Source of the DNA: Eubacteriaceae bacterium
GTDB taxonomy: Bacteria; Bacillota; Clostridia; Peptostreptococcales; Anaerovoracaceae
NCBI GenBank assembly: GCA_902362435.1
Contig: CABIWW010000002.1
Coordinates: 1-64,000, forward strand
Length of the DNA stretch: 64,000 bases
Reading direction: 5' to 3'
The number at the start of each line of letters is the position of its first letter. Position 1 is the first letter of the stretch. The notes beneath the pieces are model-generated. The model had not been told where the DNA came from and searched no databases. It saw only the letters and a list, made by a program, of their open reading frames with translations. Shown piece by piece: positions 35,448 to 44,578 of this stretch. A program made the position numbers and the translations under genes.

Positions 35448-36357
35448 AAACTTCTGCCGCCTCCTTAAACATTTCTTCTATCATCTCTGCAGCAGGCTGC
35501 TCTTTCTTCACAAGGCCTGCGATCTGTCCCGACATGATATTTCCGTTGTCTGCATCTCCGTTCACAACTGCTGCCGCGAGTGTGCCTGTGCAGAGTTCGT
35601 TGATCTCCTCTTCAGGAGCATTCTTCTTCTCGAGCGAAAGTATCTTTCTCGCGAGTTTGTTCTTGATTATTCTTACAGGGTGTCCCGTGCTCCTGCCTGT
35701 AGCTACTGTCGACGAATCCTTTGCTTTCAGGATCGCGTCCTTGTATCCCTGATGTATGATGCATTCGTCTGCGACGAGGAATCTTGTTCCCACCTGGACG
35801 CCTTTCGCTCCCAGCATGTATGCCGCTGCGATACCTCTTCCGTCTGCGATGCCGCCTGCCGCGATGACCGGGATATCAAGCGCATCCACCATCTGCGGAA
35901 TCAGCGCCATGGTCGTAGTCTCGCCTATGTGGCCGCCAGCCTCTGTTCCCTCTGCAACTACTGCATCCGCACCTGCACGCGCTACTCTCTGTGCCAGTGT
36001 CACGTTGGCTACTACAGGAACTACCTTGATGCCTGCTTCCTTTAGCTTTGCTATATATTTGCCCGGATTTCCCGCGCCTGTAGTCACGACTGCGACTTTC
36101 TCCTCACACACTACGTCCATCAGCTCGTCTACATTGTCTGCAAGCAGCATGATGTTGACACCAAACGGCTTGTCTGTCATCTCTCTTGTCTTCTTTATCT
36201 GGTCTCTGAGCCAGTCTGCGCTCTGACCGCCGGCTGCGATTATCCCAAGTCCGCCGCCGTTGCTGACTGCTGCTGCCAGATTGCACTCTGCGATCCTCGC
36301 CATAGCCCCCTGAATGATCGGGTATTCTGTTCCTAAGATCTCGCAAACATTCACCAT
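35404..36357 (-). CDS. fabK: FMN-dependent enoyl-ACP reductase FabK
   Basis: A 317-residue FabK. It closely follows the pneumococcal enzyme: YPIIQGAMARIAECNLAAAV, DKPFGVNIMLL, VVTTGAGNPGKY, AEGTEAGGHIGETTTM with the active-site His, IPVIAAGGIADGRGIAAA and GVQVGTRFLVADE. It carries out the last reduction in fatty acid elongation and replaces FabI. The start at 36357 has AGGAGGT 5 nt upstream. It is the first gene of the operon, and its promoter carries a FabT-like operator. The operon also encodes a second FabK-like domain lacking this His (30500-31975). Confidence 0.94.
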   Translation of the reverse strand: MVNVCEILGTEYPIIQGAMARIAECNLAAAVSNGGGLGIIAAGGQSADWLRDQIKKTREMTDKPFGVNIMLLADNVDELMDVVCEEKVAVVTTGAGNPGKYIAKLKEAGIKVVPVVANVTLAQRVARAGADAVVAEGTEAGGHIGETTTMALIPQMVDALDIPVIAAGGIADGRGIAAAYMLGAKGVQVGTRFLVADECIIHQGYKDAILKAKDSSTVATGRSTGHPVRIIKNKLARKILSLEKKNAPEEEINELCTGTLAAAVVNGDADNGNIMSGQIAGLVKKEQPAAEMIEEMFKEAAEVYEDRNSICRAGRTV

Positions 36358-36433
36358 ATCGTACCTCCTCATCTGTTCTGATCTCTGTTTTGATACGCGG
36401 TTTTATCCGCACTGCTATTGTTAACTTTTTTTA

Positions 36434-36465
36434 GTTTTATATTCAAATACTTTGATAGTCAAACT
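36434..36465 (-). promoter_or_regulatory. FabT-like operator overlapping the fab promoter
   Basis: On the minus strand AGTTTGACTATCAAAGT (36449-36465) is an inverted repeat with a 3-nt centre and agrees with the FabT box known from streptococci and lactococci (AGTTTGA-N3-TCAAA). It contains the -35 TTGACT (36457-36462); a -10 lies at TAAAAC (36434-36439, 17-bp spacing) or TATAAA (15 bp). Binding here would block RNA polymerase. The fusion protein at 30500-31975 is the likely ligand. Confidence 0.75.
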
Positions 36466-36553
36466 ATTTATATGATACTATTTTTCGGCATTTTCGTCAA
36501 GGAAAGGATGCAGGTGGCTGGAATGCGGGATTTGCGCGGAGCGGCAGGTGTAT

Positions 36554-36857
36554 GTCGCAGCGATTTCAGCCATAAATCACTCATATCTACAGGTCTATGG
36601 CGGAAAAATGGAAATCTTATTCTTTTAAAACGTCGCTTGCATGATCTTCTGATGAGCTGCCAGCTCACGTATGCCCTTATTTCAGCCATATGATAAAGAT
36701 TCGAACGAGTTGTGGCTGAAATATGGAAATCCACATCCAGTTGCAGCTATTGATCACGCTGCGCAAAAGCCACTGCCGCACTCGAACAGACTGAAATTTA
36801 CATTTTTCAGCCACAGCAACATATAAAACGCCCAATTATGGCTGAAATCGCTGCGAC
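36554..36857. repeat. Structured 304-bp intergenic element, copy 1
   Basis: Bounded by a perfect 19-bp inverted repeat, GTCGCAGCGATTTCAGCCA at 36554-36572 and its complement at 36839-36857. Inside are three hairpin-like units TTTCAGCCA-N24/25-TGGCTGAAA starting at 36564, 36680 and 36805. The 24-25-nt loops have constant length but unrelated sequence. Copy 2 is at 54642-54946 with the same 116-bp first spacing. No open frame is shared. It fills most of the gene-free gap between fabK and the ppaX-like gene (36466-36989), where I see only this and a short palindrome. Confidence 0.8.
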
Positions 36858-36956
36858 AAACTGTAGATCTCACGGGTTCAGCTGAAAGAAAGCGCAGTAT
36901 GTGAGTGGAACGCAGTGAACATTGCCTTTTTTCCCAGAGAATCGCATAGCGATCCC

Positions 36957-36982
36957 GGGAAATATCGCAGTCGATATTTCCC
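36957..36982. repeat. Short GGAAATATC palindrome, copy 3
   Basis: GGGAAATATCG (36957-36967) and CGATATTTCCC (36972-36982), an 11-bp palindrome between the 304-bp element and the terminator of the ppaX-like gene. Similar to copies at 14803 and 26287. Confidence 0.55.
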
Positions 36983-36987
36983 GCCAC

Positions 36988-37030
36988 ATAAAAATACCAA
37001 TGACTCGCTCATCAAAGCAAATCATTGGTA
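36988..37030 (-). terminator. Terminator of the ppaX-like gene
   Basis: On the minus strand TACCAATGA (37022-37030) pairs with TCATTGGTA (36995-37003) and is followed by TTTTTATG. It begins 68 nt after the stop at 37098. Its TACCAA/TTGGTA core also recalls the palindrome clusters at 25927 and 51335. Confidence 0.7.
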
Positions 37031-37097
37031 CTCTGAAATTTTCAAATCTTGCAGCACTGGCCGATGACAGCTGACATATCCAGCTTCGGCCATTTCA

Positions 37098-37751
37098 TCA
37101 TGCGATTATCTCCAGCAGCTCTTCCGGCTTCTGTATTATGTAGTCCGGCGCTGCTTCGCCAAGGTCTTCCTTTGTCATACCGTGAAGCGCCAGCGACCAT
37201 GAAACCAGCACTGACCGCACGCCTGCATTCTTTGCACAGAGAAGATCGAAAAGCGTATCGCCCAGCATTATCGATGTTTCCGGCGAAGATCCCAGCTTTT
37301 CCAGGGTGATGTTTATCGGAGCCGGATCCGGCTTGTGTTTGTCCGTATCATCTGCGGTCAGGACCGCATCGAACATATCCTTTATCTCGTATTTCTCAAG
37401 CCCCTGCATCGTCGTGTTGTAGAGGCGGGATGTGACGAGTCCCGTCTTGTAGCCTCTGCGTTTCACTTCTGCGAGCAGCTCACGCATTCCCGGGAACAGA
37501 TTTATCAGTTCGCCGAAGTTGTCGCGGTGAAAGCTTCTGTAGACCTCAAGCGCTTCCTCCGCCGGCACTTCCGGAAAGAATTTTTTCATCGTCAGCTCGA
37601 GAGGCTCGCCGAATGTCTTCACTATTACTTCCCGGTCTTCCTCTCTGCCCCTGAGAGTCCTGAACGTGTGCTGCCAGGACATCAGGATCACGTTGTTCGT
37701 ATCCATGACAGTGCCGTCAAAATCAAAAAGCACTGTATCTATCTTGTTCAT
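37098..37751 (-). CDS. HAD phosphatase (PpaX/phosphoglycolate phosphatase type)
   Basis: A 217-residue HAD-superfamily hydrolase with alpha-helical cap. Motif I DFDGTVMDT, motif II LVTSRL, the Lys in DKHKPDPAPI and motif IV IMLGDTLFDLLCAKNAG are present. The closest type is PpaX, which hydrolyses pyrophosphate, or the related phosphoglycolate phosphatases; sequence alone does not settle the substrate. It lies 25 nt downstream of tex and is followed by a terminator, so it ends the prfB-tex-ppaX run. Confidence 0.85.
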   Translation of the reverse strand: MNKIDTVLFDFDGTVMDTNNVILMSWQHTFRTLRGREEDREVIVKTFGEPLELTMKKFFPEVPAEEALEVYRSFHRDNFGELINLFPGMRELLAEVKRRGYKTGLVTSRLYNTTMQGLEKYEIKDMFDAVLTADDTDKHKPDPAPINITLEKLGSSPETSIMLGDTLFDLLCAKNAGVRSVLVSWSLALHGMTKEDLGEAAPDYIIQKPEELLEIIA

Positions 37752-37776
37752 CAGTCATGCCCTCCATCATCTGACA

Positions 37777-40038
37777 TCATTTGAGCTTCATCGTCAGCCC
37801 TATCTTCTGCTTTTCTCTGTCGATGCTGATTATCCTGACCTTTACGGTGTCGCCGACCGAAACGACATCCATCGGATGACTGATGTACTTGCGGCTCATC
37901 TGTGAAATGTGCACGAGTCCATCGTTCTTGACGCCGATGTCGACGAAGGCTCCGAAATCGACGACGTTTCTCACTGTTCCCTCCAGCTCCATATCGAGCT
38001 TCAGGTCGTCAAACGATTTGACGTCGTTTCTGAACACTACCGGCGGCGCGTCTTCACGCGGGTCTCTGCCCGGCTTTTTCATCTCGGCTACGATATCCGT
38101 CAGCGTCGGCACCCCTGCATCGAGGTCGGCAGCCATCCTTTCGATCGCTTTTTTCATATTTCTCTTAGGCTTTTCTTCTTTTGCGGAAAGCTCTGCAAGT
38201 GCCGCAAGCCCCTTGGCTCTCTTCTTCGGCTGTGCAGGTTTTTCCTCTTTGCCGTAAACGGACCAGATCCTGTCGTCTATGTCAGGGATCCCGCCTTTTT
38301 TGAGGTCATCCTTCTCTATGCCGAGCTTTTCCAGCATCGCTTCTGCAACTTTATATGACTCGGGATGCACCGAAGTGCTGTCCAGCGGATTTTTCCCGCC
38401 TGAGATCCTGATGAATCCTGCGCACTGGTTGAACGTCTTTTCTCCGAGCTTTGCGACTTTTTTCAGTTCTTTACGCTCTTTGAAAACGCCGTTCTGCTCT
38501 CTGTATGCGACGATGTTGCTCGCGATACCCATATTGATACCCGCAACGTGCGCCAGCAGTGAAGGCGATGCGGTATTGAGCTCGACTCCGACTCTGTTCA
38601 CACAGTCCTCGACTACATTGTCAAGCGCGTTTTCCAGCAGTCCCTGATTGATATCGTGCTGATACTGACCTACGCCTATGCTCTTCGTCGGTATCTTCAC
38701 GAGCTCTGCCAGCGGATCCTGAAGTCTCCTGCCGAGCGACATAGCGCCTCTGACCGTGACATCGAGGTCCGGATATTCCTCAGTTGCAAGCTTTGAAGCT
38801 GAATATACCGATGCGCCCGCTTCATTCACTATCGTGTAGCTGATATCTCTTCCCGACTTCTTTATGAAATCGGCTACGACTTCTTCCGTCTCTCTCGAAG
38901 CTGTGCCGTTACCGATGACGATCGTATTGATCCTGAACTTGTCGACAAGCTTGCCGAGCACAGCTTCAGTGCCCTTTATATCCTTCTTCGGCTCAGTCGG
39001 GAAAACTGTAGTGTATGCGAGAAGTTTTCCTGTCTCGTTGAGGACTGCGACTTTGCAGCCCGTCCTGTATCCCGGGTCGATGCTGATTATGCGCGCGCCC
39101 TTGACAGGCGGCACCATCAGGAGTTTTTCTGTATTTTTTGCAAAGACCTTGACCGCTTCGGCCTCGGCTCTCTCTGTCAGCATGTTCCTGAGCTCACGCT
39201 CTGCTGCAGGCGCCATCAGCCTTTTGTACGCATCCGCGATGGTCTCCTCGAGAAGCGGCCTGAAAATCGAATTTTCATTCGTTATCACCGCATCCTGCAG
39301 GATCTTTTCCATCTTCTCAGCGTCAGTCTGGACTTTTACCTTGAGTTTCTTTTCCTTTTCGCCCCTGTTGATCGCAAGTATCCTGTGATTCGGGATCTTT
39401 GCCGCGCCCTCGCTGTACTCGTAGTACATTTCGTACACGGTCTTCTCTTCCGGGTCGGCTGCCTCGGTCACTATGACTCCAGCATCATGCGTCTTTTCGC
39501 GGATCGCTGCAGTCAGCTCAGGATCGTCCGATATCATCTCGGCGATGATGTCGCATGCGCCCTTTATCGCTTCGTCCGCGGATGCAACGCCTTTTTCTTC
39601 GCTTATGAAAGGCTGTGCAAATTTCTGCGGTGTGCCGCTTTCCTCTTTCTGTTCGCGGAAAATCACGGCAAGCGGCTCGAGGCCTTTTTCTCTCGCTTTC
39701 GAAGCTCTTGTAGCTTTTTTCTTCTTGTATGGCTTATACAGGTCCTCGACACGCTGCAGCACTTCCGCTTCCCCGATCTGCGCGCGCAGCTCCTCCGTGA
39801 GTTTGCCCTGCTCTTCTATCAGTCTTATTACTTCGTCTTTTCTCTCCTGCAGGTTTCTAAGATATGTCAGTCTTTCATCCATATCTCTGAGGACAACGTC
39901 GCTCAGGCCGCCTGTCGCTTCTTTTCTGTAACGTGCTATGAACGGGATGGTGTTCCCCTCGTCGATAAGTGCAACAGTCTGCTGCACCTGTGATTCTCTG
40001 AGCTGGAATTCTCTCGCTATCGTTTCGATGATATTCAC
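37777..40038 (-). CDS. tex: Tex/YdcI family S1 RNA-binding transcription accessory protein
   Basis: A 753-residue Tex homologue. The N-terminal helical Tex domain (NTIPFIARYRKEATGGLSD) leads to a YqgF-like RNase H fold (IISIDPGYRTGCKVAVL), a helix-hairpin-helix region (TASPSLLAHVAGINMGIASN) and a C-terminal S1 domain (LDMELEGTVRNVVDFGAFVDIG). Between about 610 and 660 a Lys/Glu/Ala-rich linker is inserted before the S1 domain. Tex binds nucleic acids and is tied to transcription termination and stress tolerance. It begins 7 nt after the prfB stop, so they are cotranscribed. Confidence 0.94.
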   Translation of the reverse strand: MNIIETIAREFQLRESQVQQTVALIDEGNTIPFIARYRKEATGGLSDVVLRDMDERLTYLRNLQERKDEVIRLIEEQGKLTEELRAQIGEAEVLQRVEDLYKPYKKKKATRASKAREKGLEPLAVIFREQKEESGTPQKFAQPFISEEKGVASADEAIKGACDIIAEMISDDPELTAAIREKTHDAGVIVTEAADPEEKTVYEMYYEYSEGAAKIPNHRILAINRGEKEKKLKVKVQTDAEKMEKILQDAVITNENSIFRPLLEETIADAYKRLMAPAAERELRNMLTERAEAEAVKVFAKNTEKLLMVPPVKGARIISIDPGYRTGCKVAVLNETGKLLAYTTVFPTEPKKDIKGTEAVLGKLVDKFRINTIVIGNGTASRETEEVVADFIKKSGRDISYTIVNEAGASVYSASKLATEEYPDLDVTVRGAMSLGRRLQDPLAELVKIPTKSIGVGQYQHDINQGLLENALDNVVEDCVNRVGVELNTASPSLLAHVAGINMGIASNIVAYREQNGVFKERKELKKVAKLGEKTFNQCAGFIRISGGKNPLDSTSVHPESYKVAEAMLEKLGIEKDDLKKGGIPDIDDRIWSVYGKEEKPAQPKKRAKGLAALAELSAKEEKPKRNMKKAIERMAADLDAGVPTLTDIVAEMKKPGRDPREDAPPVVFRNDVKSFDDLKLDMELEGTVRNVVDFGAFVDIGVKNDGLVHISQMSRKYISHPMDVVSVGDTVKVRIISIDREKQKIGLTMKLK

Positions 40039-40045
40039 TGGCCTG

Positions 40046-41147
40046 CTACTCCTTCTGCTTTAATTTTTCATTTATAAAGTAATCGATATCTCCATCCATC
40101 ACGGCGTCGACATTGCCGACTTCCGCGCCGGTCCTGTGGTCCTTGACCATCGTGTACGGATGGAACACGTACGATCTGATCTGGCTGCCCCATGTTATCT
40201 GGCTGTAGTCGCCCTTGAGCTCGTCGAGGTTCTCTTTCTTTTCCTGTTCCTTGAGCTCGATCAGCTTTGACATCAGCAGCTTCATCGCAGTTTCTCTGTT
40301 CTGGTGCTGCGATCGCTCGTTCTGGCACGTCACGACGATATTTGTCGGGATATGGGTGATCCTGATCGCCGAGTCGGTCTTGTTTACGTGCTGACCGCCG
40401 GCTCCGCTGGATCTGAACGTGTCGATCCTCAGATCGTCGCTGTTGATCTCCACTTCTTCATCGTCATCGATCTCCGGAACGACATCCAGCGATGCGAATG
40501 ATGTGTGTCTTCTGCCGGACGAATCGAACGGCGATATGCGGACGAGTCTGTGTACACCTTTTTCATTTTTAAGATAGCCGTAGGCATACTCGCCCTCGAC
40601 GAGAAGTGTCGCGCTCTTTATGCCTCCCTCGGTATCCTCCTGCATGTCTACCAGCTTGGACTTGAAGCCTTTCTTCTCGCACCATCTCGTATACATCCTG
40701 AAAAGCATCTCTGCCCAGTCCTGCGCGTCTGTGCCGCCGGAGCCTGCGTGCACCGAAATGATCGCGTTGTTCCTGTCATACTTGCCGTCGAGCAGCGTCC
40801 TGAGTCTCAGATCGTCCAGCGCTGCGGAAAGCTTTGCACATGCGTCCTCTGCTTCCTTTGCGAGGTCCTCGTCCTGCTCCTCATCGGCCATCTCGACCAT
40901 GACTTCAAGATCTTCAAGCTGTCCGTTCAGGCTCTCGAGCTCCGAAAGCTTGCCCTCGATGGACTTCTTTTCTTTCATGTATTTCTGAGCGGAATCCGGG
41001 TCGTCCCAGAAGTCGCTCCTGTTCATTTCGTTTTCTATTTTTTCGAGTCGTTCCTTGAGCCCTGCCGGGTCAAAGGGACTCACCTGCCTCTTTCAACAGC
41101 GTCTGCAGCGCAGGTATCTGACCTTTTATCTGGTCAAGCTGTATCAT
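40046..41147 (-). CDS. prfB: Peptide chain release factor 2 (programmed +1 frameshift)
   Basis: RF2 reads UGA and UAA stops. The gene is in two frames: a 25-codon start (41147-41073, MIQLDQIKGQIPALQTLLKE) ends at an in-frame TGA (41070-41072), and the main frame continues from GAC at 41071 to 40046. The slip site CTTTGA has AGGTGA a few bases upstream, the classic autoregulatory frameshift. The main part has the SPF motif (ISPFDSSGRRHTS) and the catalytic GGQ (SGAGGQHVNKTDS). Total about 366 residues, normal for RF2. The ATG at 41147 has GAGGAAG upstream. Not a mutation: this frameshift is conserved in most bacteria. Confidence 0.94.
41069..41086 (-). promoter_or_regulatory. prfB recoding site
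   Basis: On the minus strand AGGTGA, then CTT TGA C. Slow termination at the weak TGA-C context lets the ribosome slip +1 on CTT and continue as CTT GAC, so RF2 levels control their own synthesis. Confidence 0.85.
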
Positions 41148-41372
41148 TGTCTCACTTCCTCGTATTATATAGTAGTAGTGTTTAGAGACCCTCTCCAAGG
41201 TCTTTATTACTATTAAGTCATAGTCTTTTCTTTACCTTTTCTGTAGGTTCGACTATGATATTTAAGATGCTGTGGATCGGTTTCACACTCCTCGGTTTTA
41301 TATGGTGCGGCCGCAGTCGCGGCCGATTATGGTTGCATTGTACCCTGTAAGTGCGCAGAGAAAATTCGTTGC

Positions 41373-41537
41373 CCCTGTGACATTCACGTTCGGGCTGCTA
41401 GCCGCTCTCTGCGTTCGCGGGCATCCCTTGCGAAAATTTTGCTTGCTGCTCGTCACCTCGCAGAGCAAAATGTTTTGACGGGGGACACTCCAACCGCTCT
41501 ATCTCGTTTTCAACGAGCTACTCGCGGGGAGTCGTCC
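41373..41537. repeat. 165-bp direct repeat downstream of secA, copy 1
   Basis: Identical to 41566-41730 except for two adjacent bases (AA against TG). It contains inverted segments, for example CTCGTT/AACGAG and two GCAAAAT-type arms. The gene-free stretch 41148-41710 holds this repeat; I saw no gene in it. Confidence 0.9.
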
Positions 41538-41565
41538 TTGCGTCGTTGGTCACCACGGGCTGAAG

Positions 41566-41730
41566 CCCTGTGACATTCACGTTCGGGCTGCTAGCCGCTC
41601 TCTGCGTTCGCGGGCATCCCTTGCGAAAATTTTGCTTGCTGCTCGTCACCTCGCAGAGCAAAATGTTTTGACGGGGGACACTCCTGCCGCTCTATCTCGT
41701 TTTCAACGAGCTACTCGCGGGGAGTCGTCC
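41566..41730. repeat. 165-bp direct repeat, copy 2, overlapping the secA 3' end
   Basis: The last 20 bp (41711-41730) are the final codons and stop of secA (TTPRE and TAG); copy 1 therefore carries a duplicated secA tail. A 28-bp spacer separates the copies. The near-identity of copies suggests recent duplication. Confidence 0.9.
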
Positions 41731-44476
41731 TCCCGCAGCAGTGTTTGTATTTTTTGCCGCTGCCGCATGGGCATGGGTCGTTTCTGCCTACTTTCGGGGC
41801 GTCTCTTCTGACGGTCTGCTGTTTGTGTTCTCTTTCGGGAACGACTGCGCCTGCCGGCACATCCTGGCCGCCTGACATCACTGCCTCTTCATCGAATTCG
41901 TCTTTTCTGCTCTCGCCGGTACCGATAACGTCTTTTCTCTCTGTAGTCGTCTGTACCGTAACGTTGTAGCAGAACTTCACGAAATCTTCCTTGATGGAGT
42001 TGACCAGCAGCTCGAACATGTCGAAGCCTTCCTGCGCATATGCCGCTGCAGGATCCTGTCCGCCCAGTCCCCTGAGGCCTATACCGCTTTTGAGCTGATC
42101 CATCGCATCGATGTGATCCATCCACTTATTGTCTACTACTCTGATCAGGATCATTCTCTCTACTTCTCTTAGACGTTCTTCGCCGATTTCTTCTTCCTTG
42201 GCTTTGTATAGATCCTCAAAGTCCGCATACAGACCTGCCTTGAGGCTTTCCTCATCCATATCTGCAAGCGTTTCCTTGTCAAAATCGAGTGGCTCGAATG
42301 CCGGAGTGATCTTTCTCAGACCCTTGTTTATCGTCTCAAAATCCCATTCCTCTGCGAACTTTGAAGCCACGACTACAGGATCCACCACTTCGTCGATCAG
42401 CTGGTGTGTCATCGAAACGAGGTCCTCTCTGAGATTTTCTCCAAACAGTACCTTCTTACGCTCGCCGTAGATTATCTCACGCTGCTTGTTCATTACATTG
42501 TCGTACTGCAGCACGTATTTTCTTATGGAAAAGTTCTTGCCTTCCACTTTCTTCTGGGCGTTTTCGATCTGCTTCGTGATCATCTTCGCTTCTATGGCCT
42601 CGTCTTCTTCGACGCCGAGTCGCTGTATGATATTCTGCATCCTTTCACCGCCGAAAAGTCTCATGAGGTCGTCTTCAGTCGAGATGCAGAACTGTGTCTG
42701 ACCAGGGTCTCCCTGTCTTCCCGAACGACCTCTGAGCTGGTTGTCTATACGTCTGGATTCGTGACGCTCAGTACCTATGATGTAAAGGCCGCCGAGCTCT
42801 ACTACCTTCTCCTGTTCAGCCTTTCTCTCTTCTTTGTATTTTTCAAGAAGCTTTCTGTATTCTTCACGCGCCTTGAGCAGTTCTTCATCGTCGCTCTGCA
42901 CGAAGCTGGTCGCAAATGCTATCGCATCCTCGTCGTATCCGTTTGCAGCCATTTCCTTCTTCGCTTCGAATTCCGGATTTCCGCCGAGTATGATATCGGT
43001 ACCTCTTCCGGCCATGTTCGTCGCGATCGTTATCGCGCCGAGACGTCCTGCCTCTGCGATGATCTGCGCTTCTTTTTCATGCTGCTTCGCGTTCAGGACA
43101 TTGAAATCCTTTATGCCTCTCTTCTTGAGGGCGTCTGCGATAAGCTCCGACTTTTCTATGGAAATCGTACCTACGAGGACAGGCTGGCCTTTTTTGTGTG
43201 CCTCTTCGACTCTGTCCACGATCGATTTGTACTTGCCCTTTTCCGTCGCATAAACGGCATCCTGCAGGTCATTTCTGACAACAGGCTTATTCGTCGGGAT
43301 AACGACTACGTCCATGTTGTATATATCTCTGAATTCGCTTTCCTCGGTCTTCGCCGTACCGGTCATCCCCGCGAGCTTCTGATACATTCTGAAGTAATTC
43401 TGCAGCGTTATCGTTGCAAGTGTCTTCGATTCCGAACGCACCAGCACGTTTTCCTTGGCTTCGATCGCCTGGTGGAGTCCGTCGCTGTATCTTCTTCCGA
43501 ACATCAGACGTCCCGTGAACTCATCGACGATGACGATCTCGCCGTCCTTTACGATATAGTCTACATCACGCTTCATCATGTTTCTGGCCTTCAGAGCCTG
43601 CAGCACGTGATGGTTTATTTCCATGTTCTCCGGGTCAGAGAAGTTCTCCACGCCGAAATATTTTTCACACTTCTCGACACCTTCGTCGGTGAGCGCGATC
43701 TGCTTGTCTTTTTCTTCTATCGTAAAGTCGTCCTCTACCTTCAGCGTTCTGACGAATCCGTCCGCACGCTTGTACATGTCTGTCGACTTGTCACCTTTTC
43801 CCGAAATGATCAGCGGTGTTCTCGCTTCGTCGATCAGGATGGAGTCGACTTCGTCGATGATGGCATAGTTGAGCTCACGCTGCATCATCGCTTCTTTGTA
43901 AACGACCATGTTGTCACGCAGATAGTCGAAACCGTATTCGTTGTTCGTTCCATATGTTATATCTGCCAGGTATGCCGCACGCCTTTCCTCTTCCGAGATA
44001 CCGTGTATAACGCAGCCTACTGTCAGTCCGAGGAATGTGTAAAGCTTGCCCATCCACTCCATGTCTCGCTTTGCCAGGTAGTCGTTGACTGTAACGACGT
44101 GCACGCCTTTTCCTTCCAGCGCGTTCAGATACGCAGGGAGTGTAGCAACGAGGGTCTTACCTTCACCTGTCTTCATTTCTGATATCCTGCCCTGGTGAAG
44201 CACGATACCGCCGATGATCTGCACGTAGAAGTGTTTCATTCCCAGGCTTCTCCATGCTCCTTCACGGCATACTGCAAATGCTTCCGGCAGGATGTCGTCG
44301 AGTGTTTCTCCGCCTTCCTGCACACGTTTCTGGAATTCTGCAGTCTTCTCACGAAGCTGCTCGTCCGTCAGCGCCTGCATTTCCTCGTCATAAGCCATGA
44401 CTTTATCTGCTATTTTCGAGACTTTTTTTACTTCTTTTTCATTAAGATCTCCAAAGATCTTTTCCATCAAGCCCAT
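41711..44476 (-). CDS. secA: Preprotein translocase ATPase SecA
   Basis: A 921-residue SecA motor that drives proteins through SecYEG. Walker [12 protein letters not shown], the [15 protein letters not shown] box, the [12 protein letters not shown] motif in the second nucleotide domain, the scaffold helix and the C-terminal zinc-binding [14 protein letters not shown] (ligands for SecB or lipids) are all present. GGAGAATATAG precedes the ATG, and that GGAG is the end of the repeat element (site B). The final six codons lie in a duplicated 165-bp repeat. It stands between prfB and a CNNM transporter gene. Confidence 0.97.
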   Translation of the reverse strand: MGLMEKIFGDLNEKEVKKVSKIADKVMAYDEEMQALTDEQLREKTAEFQKRVQEGGETLDDILPEAFAVCREGAWRSLGMKHFYVQIIGGIVLHQGRISEMKTGEGKTLVATLPAYLNALEGKGVHVVTVNDYLAKRDMEWMGKLYTFLGLTVGCVIHGISEEERRAAYLADITYGTNNEYGFDYLRDNMVVYKEAMMQRELNYAIIDEVDSILIDEARTPLIISGKGDKSTDMYKRADGFVRTLKVEDDFTIEEKDKQIALTDEGVEKCEKYFGVENFSDPENMEINHHVLQALKARNMMKRDVDYIVKDGEIVIVDEFTGRLMFGRRYSDGLHQAIEAKENVLVRSESKTLATITLQNYFRMYQKLAGMTGTAKTEESEFRDIYNMDVVVIPTNKPVVRNDLQDAVYATEKGKYKSIVDRVEEAHKKGQPVLVGTISIEKSELIADALKKRGIKDFNVLNAKQHEKEAQIIAEAGRLGAITIATNMAGRGTDIILGGNPEFEAKKEMAANGYDEDAIAFATSFVQSDDEELLKAREEYRKLLEKYKEERKAEQEKVVELGGLYIIGTERHESRRIDNQLRGRSGRQGDPGQTQFCISTEDDLMRLFGGERMQNIIQRLGVEEDEAIEAKMITKQIENAQKKVEGKNFSIRKYVLQYDNVMNKQREIIYGERKKVLFGENLREDLVSMTHQLIDEVVDPVVVASKFAEEWDFETINKGLRKITPAFEPLDFDKETLADMDEESLKAGLYADFEDLYKAKEEEIGEERLREVERMILIRVVDNKWMDHIDAMDQLKSGIGLRGLGGQDPAAAYAQEGFDMFELLVNSIKEDFVKFCYNVTVQTTTERKDVIGTGESRKDEFDEEAVMSGGQDVPAGAVVPEREHKQQTVRRDAPKVGRNDPCPCGSGKKYKHCCGRTTPRE

Positions 44477-44484
44477 CTATATTC

Positions 44485-44578
44485 TCCTTTCATTAATTTG
44501 TCGACTGAAAGTCGACATTAAGGTTATCCTTTAGGGTTTCATATATTCGTCGGTAAAAGACCGGCATCAGGTCATCCT
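44485..44578 (-). repeat. Hairpin/RBS repeat family, site B (two units)
   Basis: Fills the gap between the CNNM gene stop and secA. Unit near secA, minus strand: GGATAACCTTAAT, hairpin GTCGAC-TTTCA-GTCGAC (44500-44516), AAATTAATGAAAGGAG. Outer unit: GGATGACCTGAT, hairpin around CGGT/ACCG (44551-44563), GAATATATGAAACCC. The outer unit starts exactly at the upstream stop codon, where GGATGA supplies the TGA. Confidence 0.7.

Noticed and set aside
36554..36857. CRISPR-like array (conserved TTTCAGCCA/TGGCTGAAA with constant-length variable inserts)
   Set aside because: Only three units per locus, 116-126 bp apart, and the conserved parts are short palindromic arms rather than full direct repeats; no cas gene is near.
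36988..37030. Member of the TACCAA palindrome repeat family only
   Set aside because: A T-run follows the stem on the minus strand at the end of the ppaX-like gene, so a terminator is the simpler reading.
40046..41147. prfB as a frameshifted pseudogene
   Set aside because: The interruption is the conserved CTTTGAC recoding site with an upstream Shine-Dalgarno-like motif.
42404..44182. 592-codon open frame on the plus strand
   Set aside because: It lies wholly antisense to secA, has no ribosome site and no recognisable domain; a shadow of codon bias.
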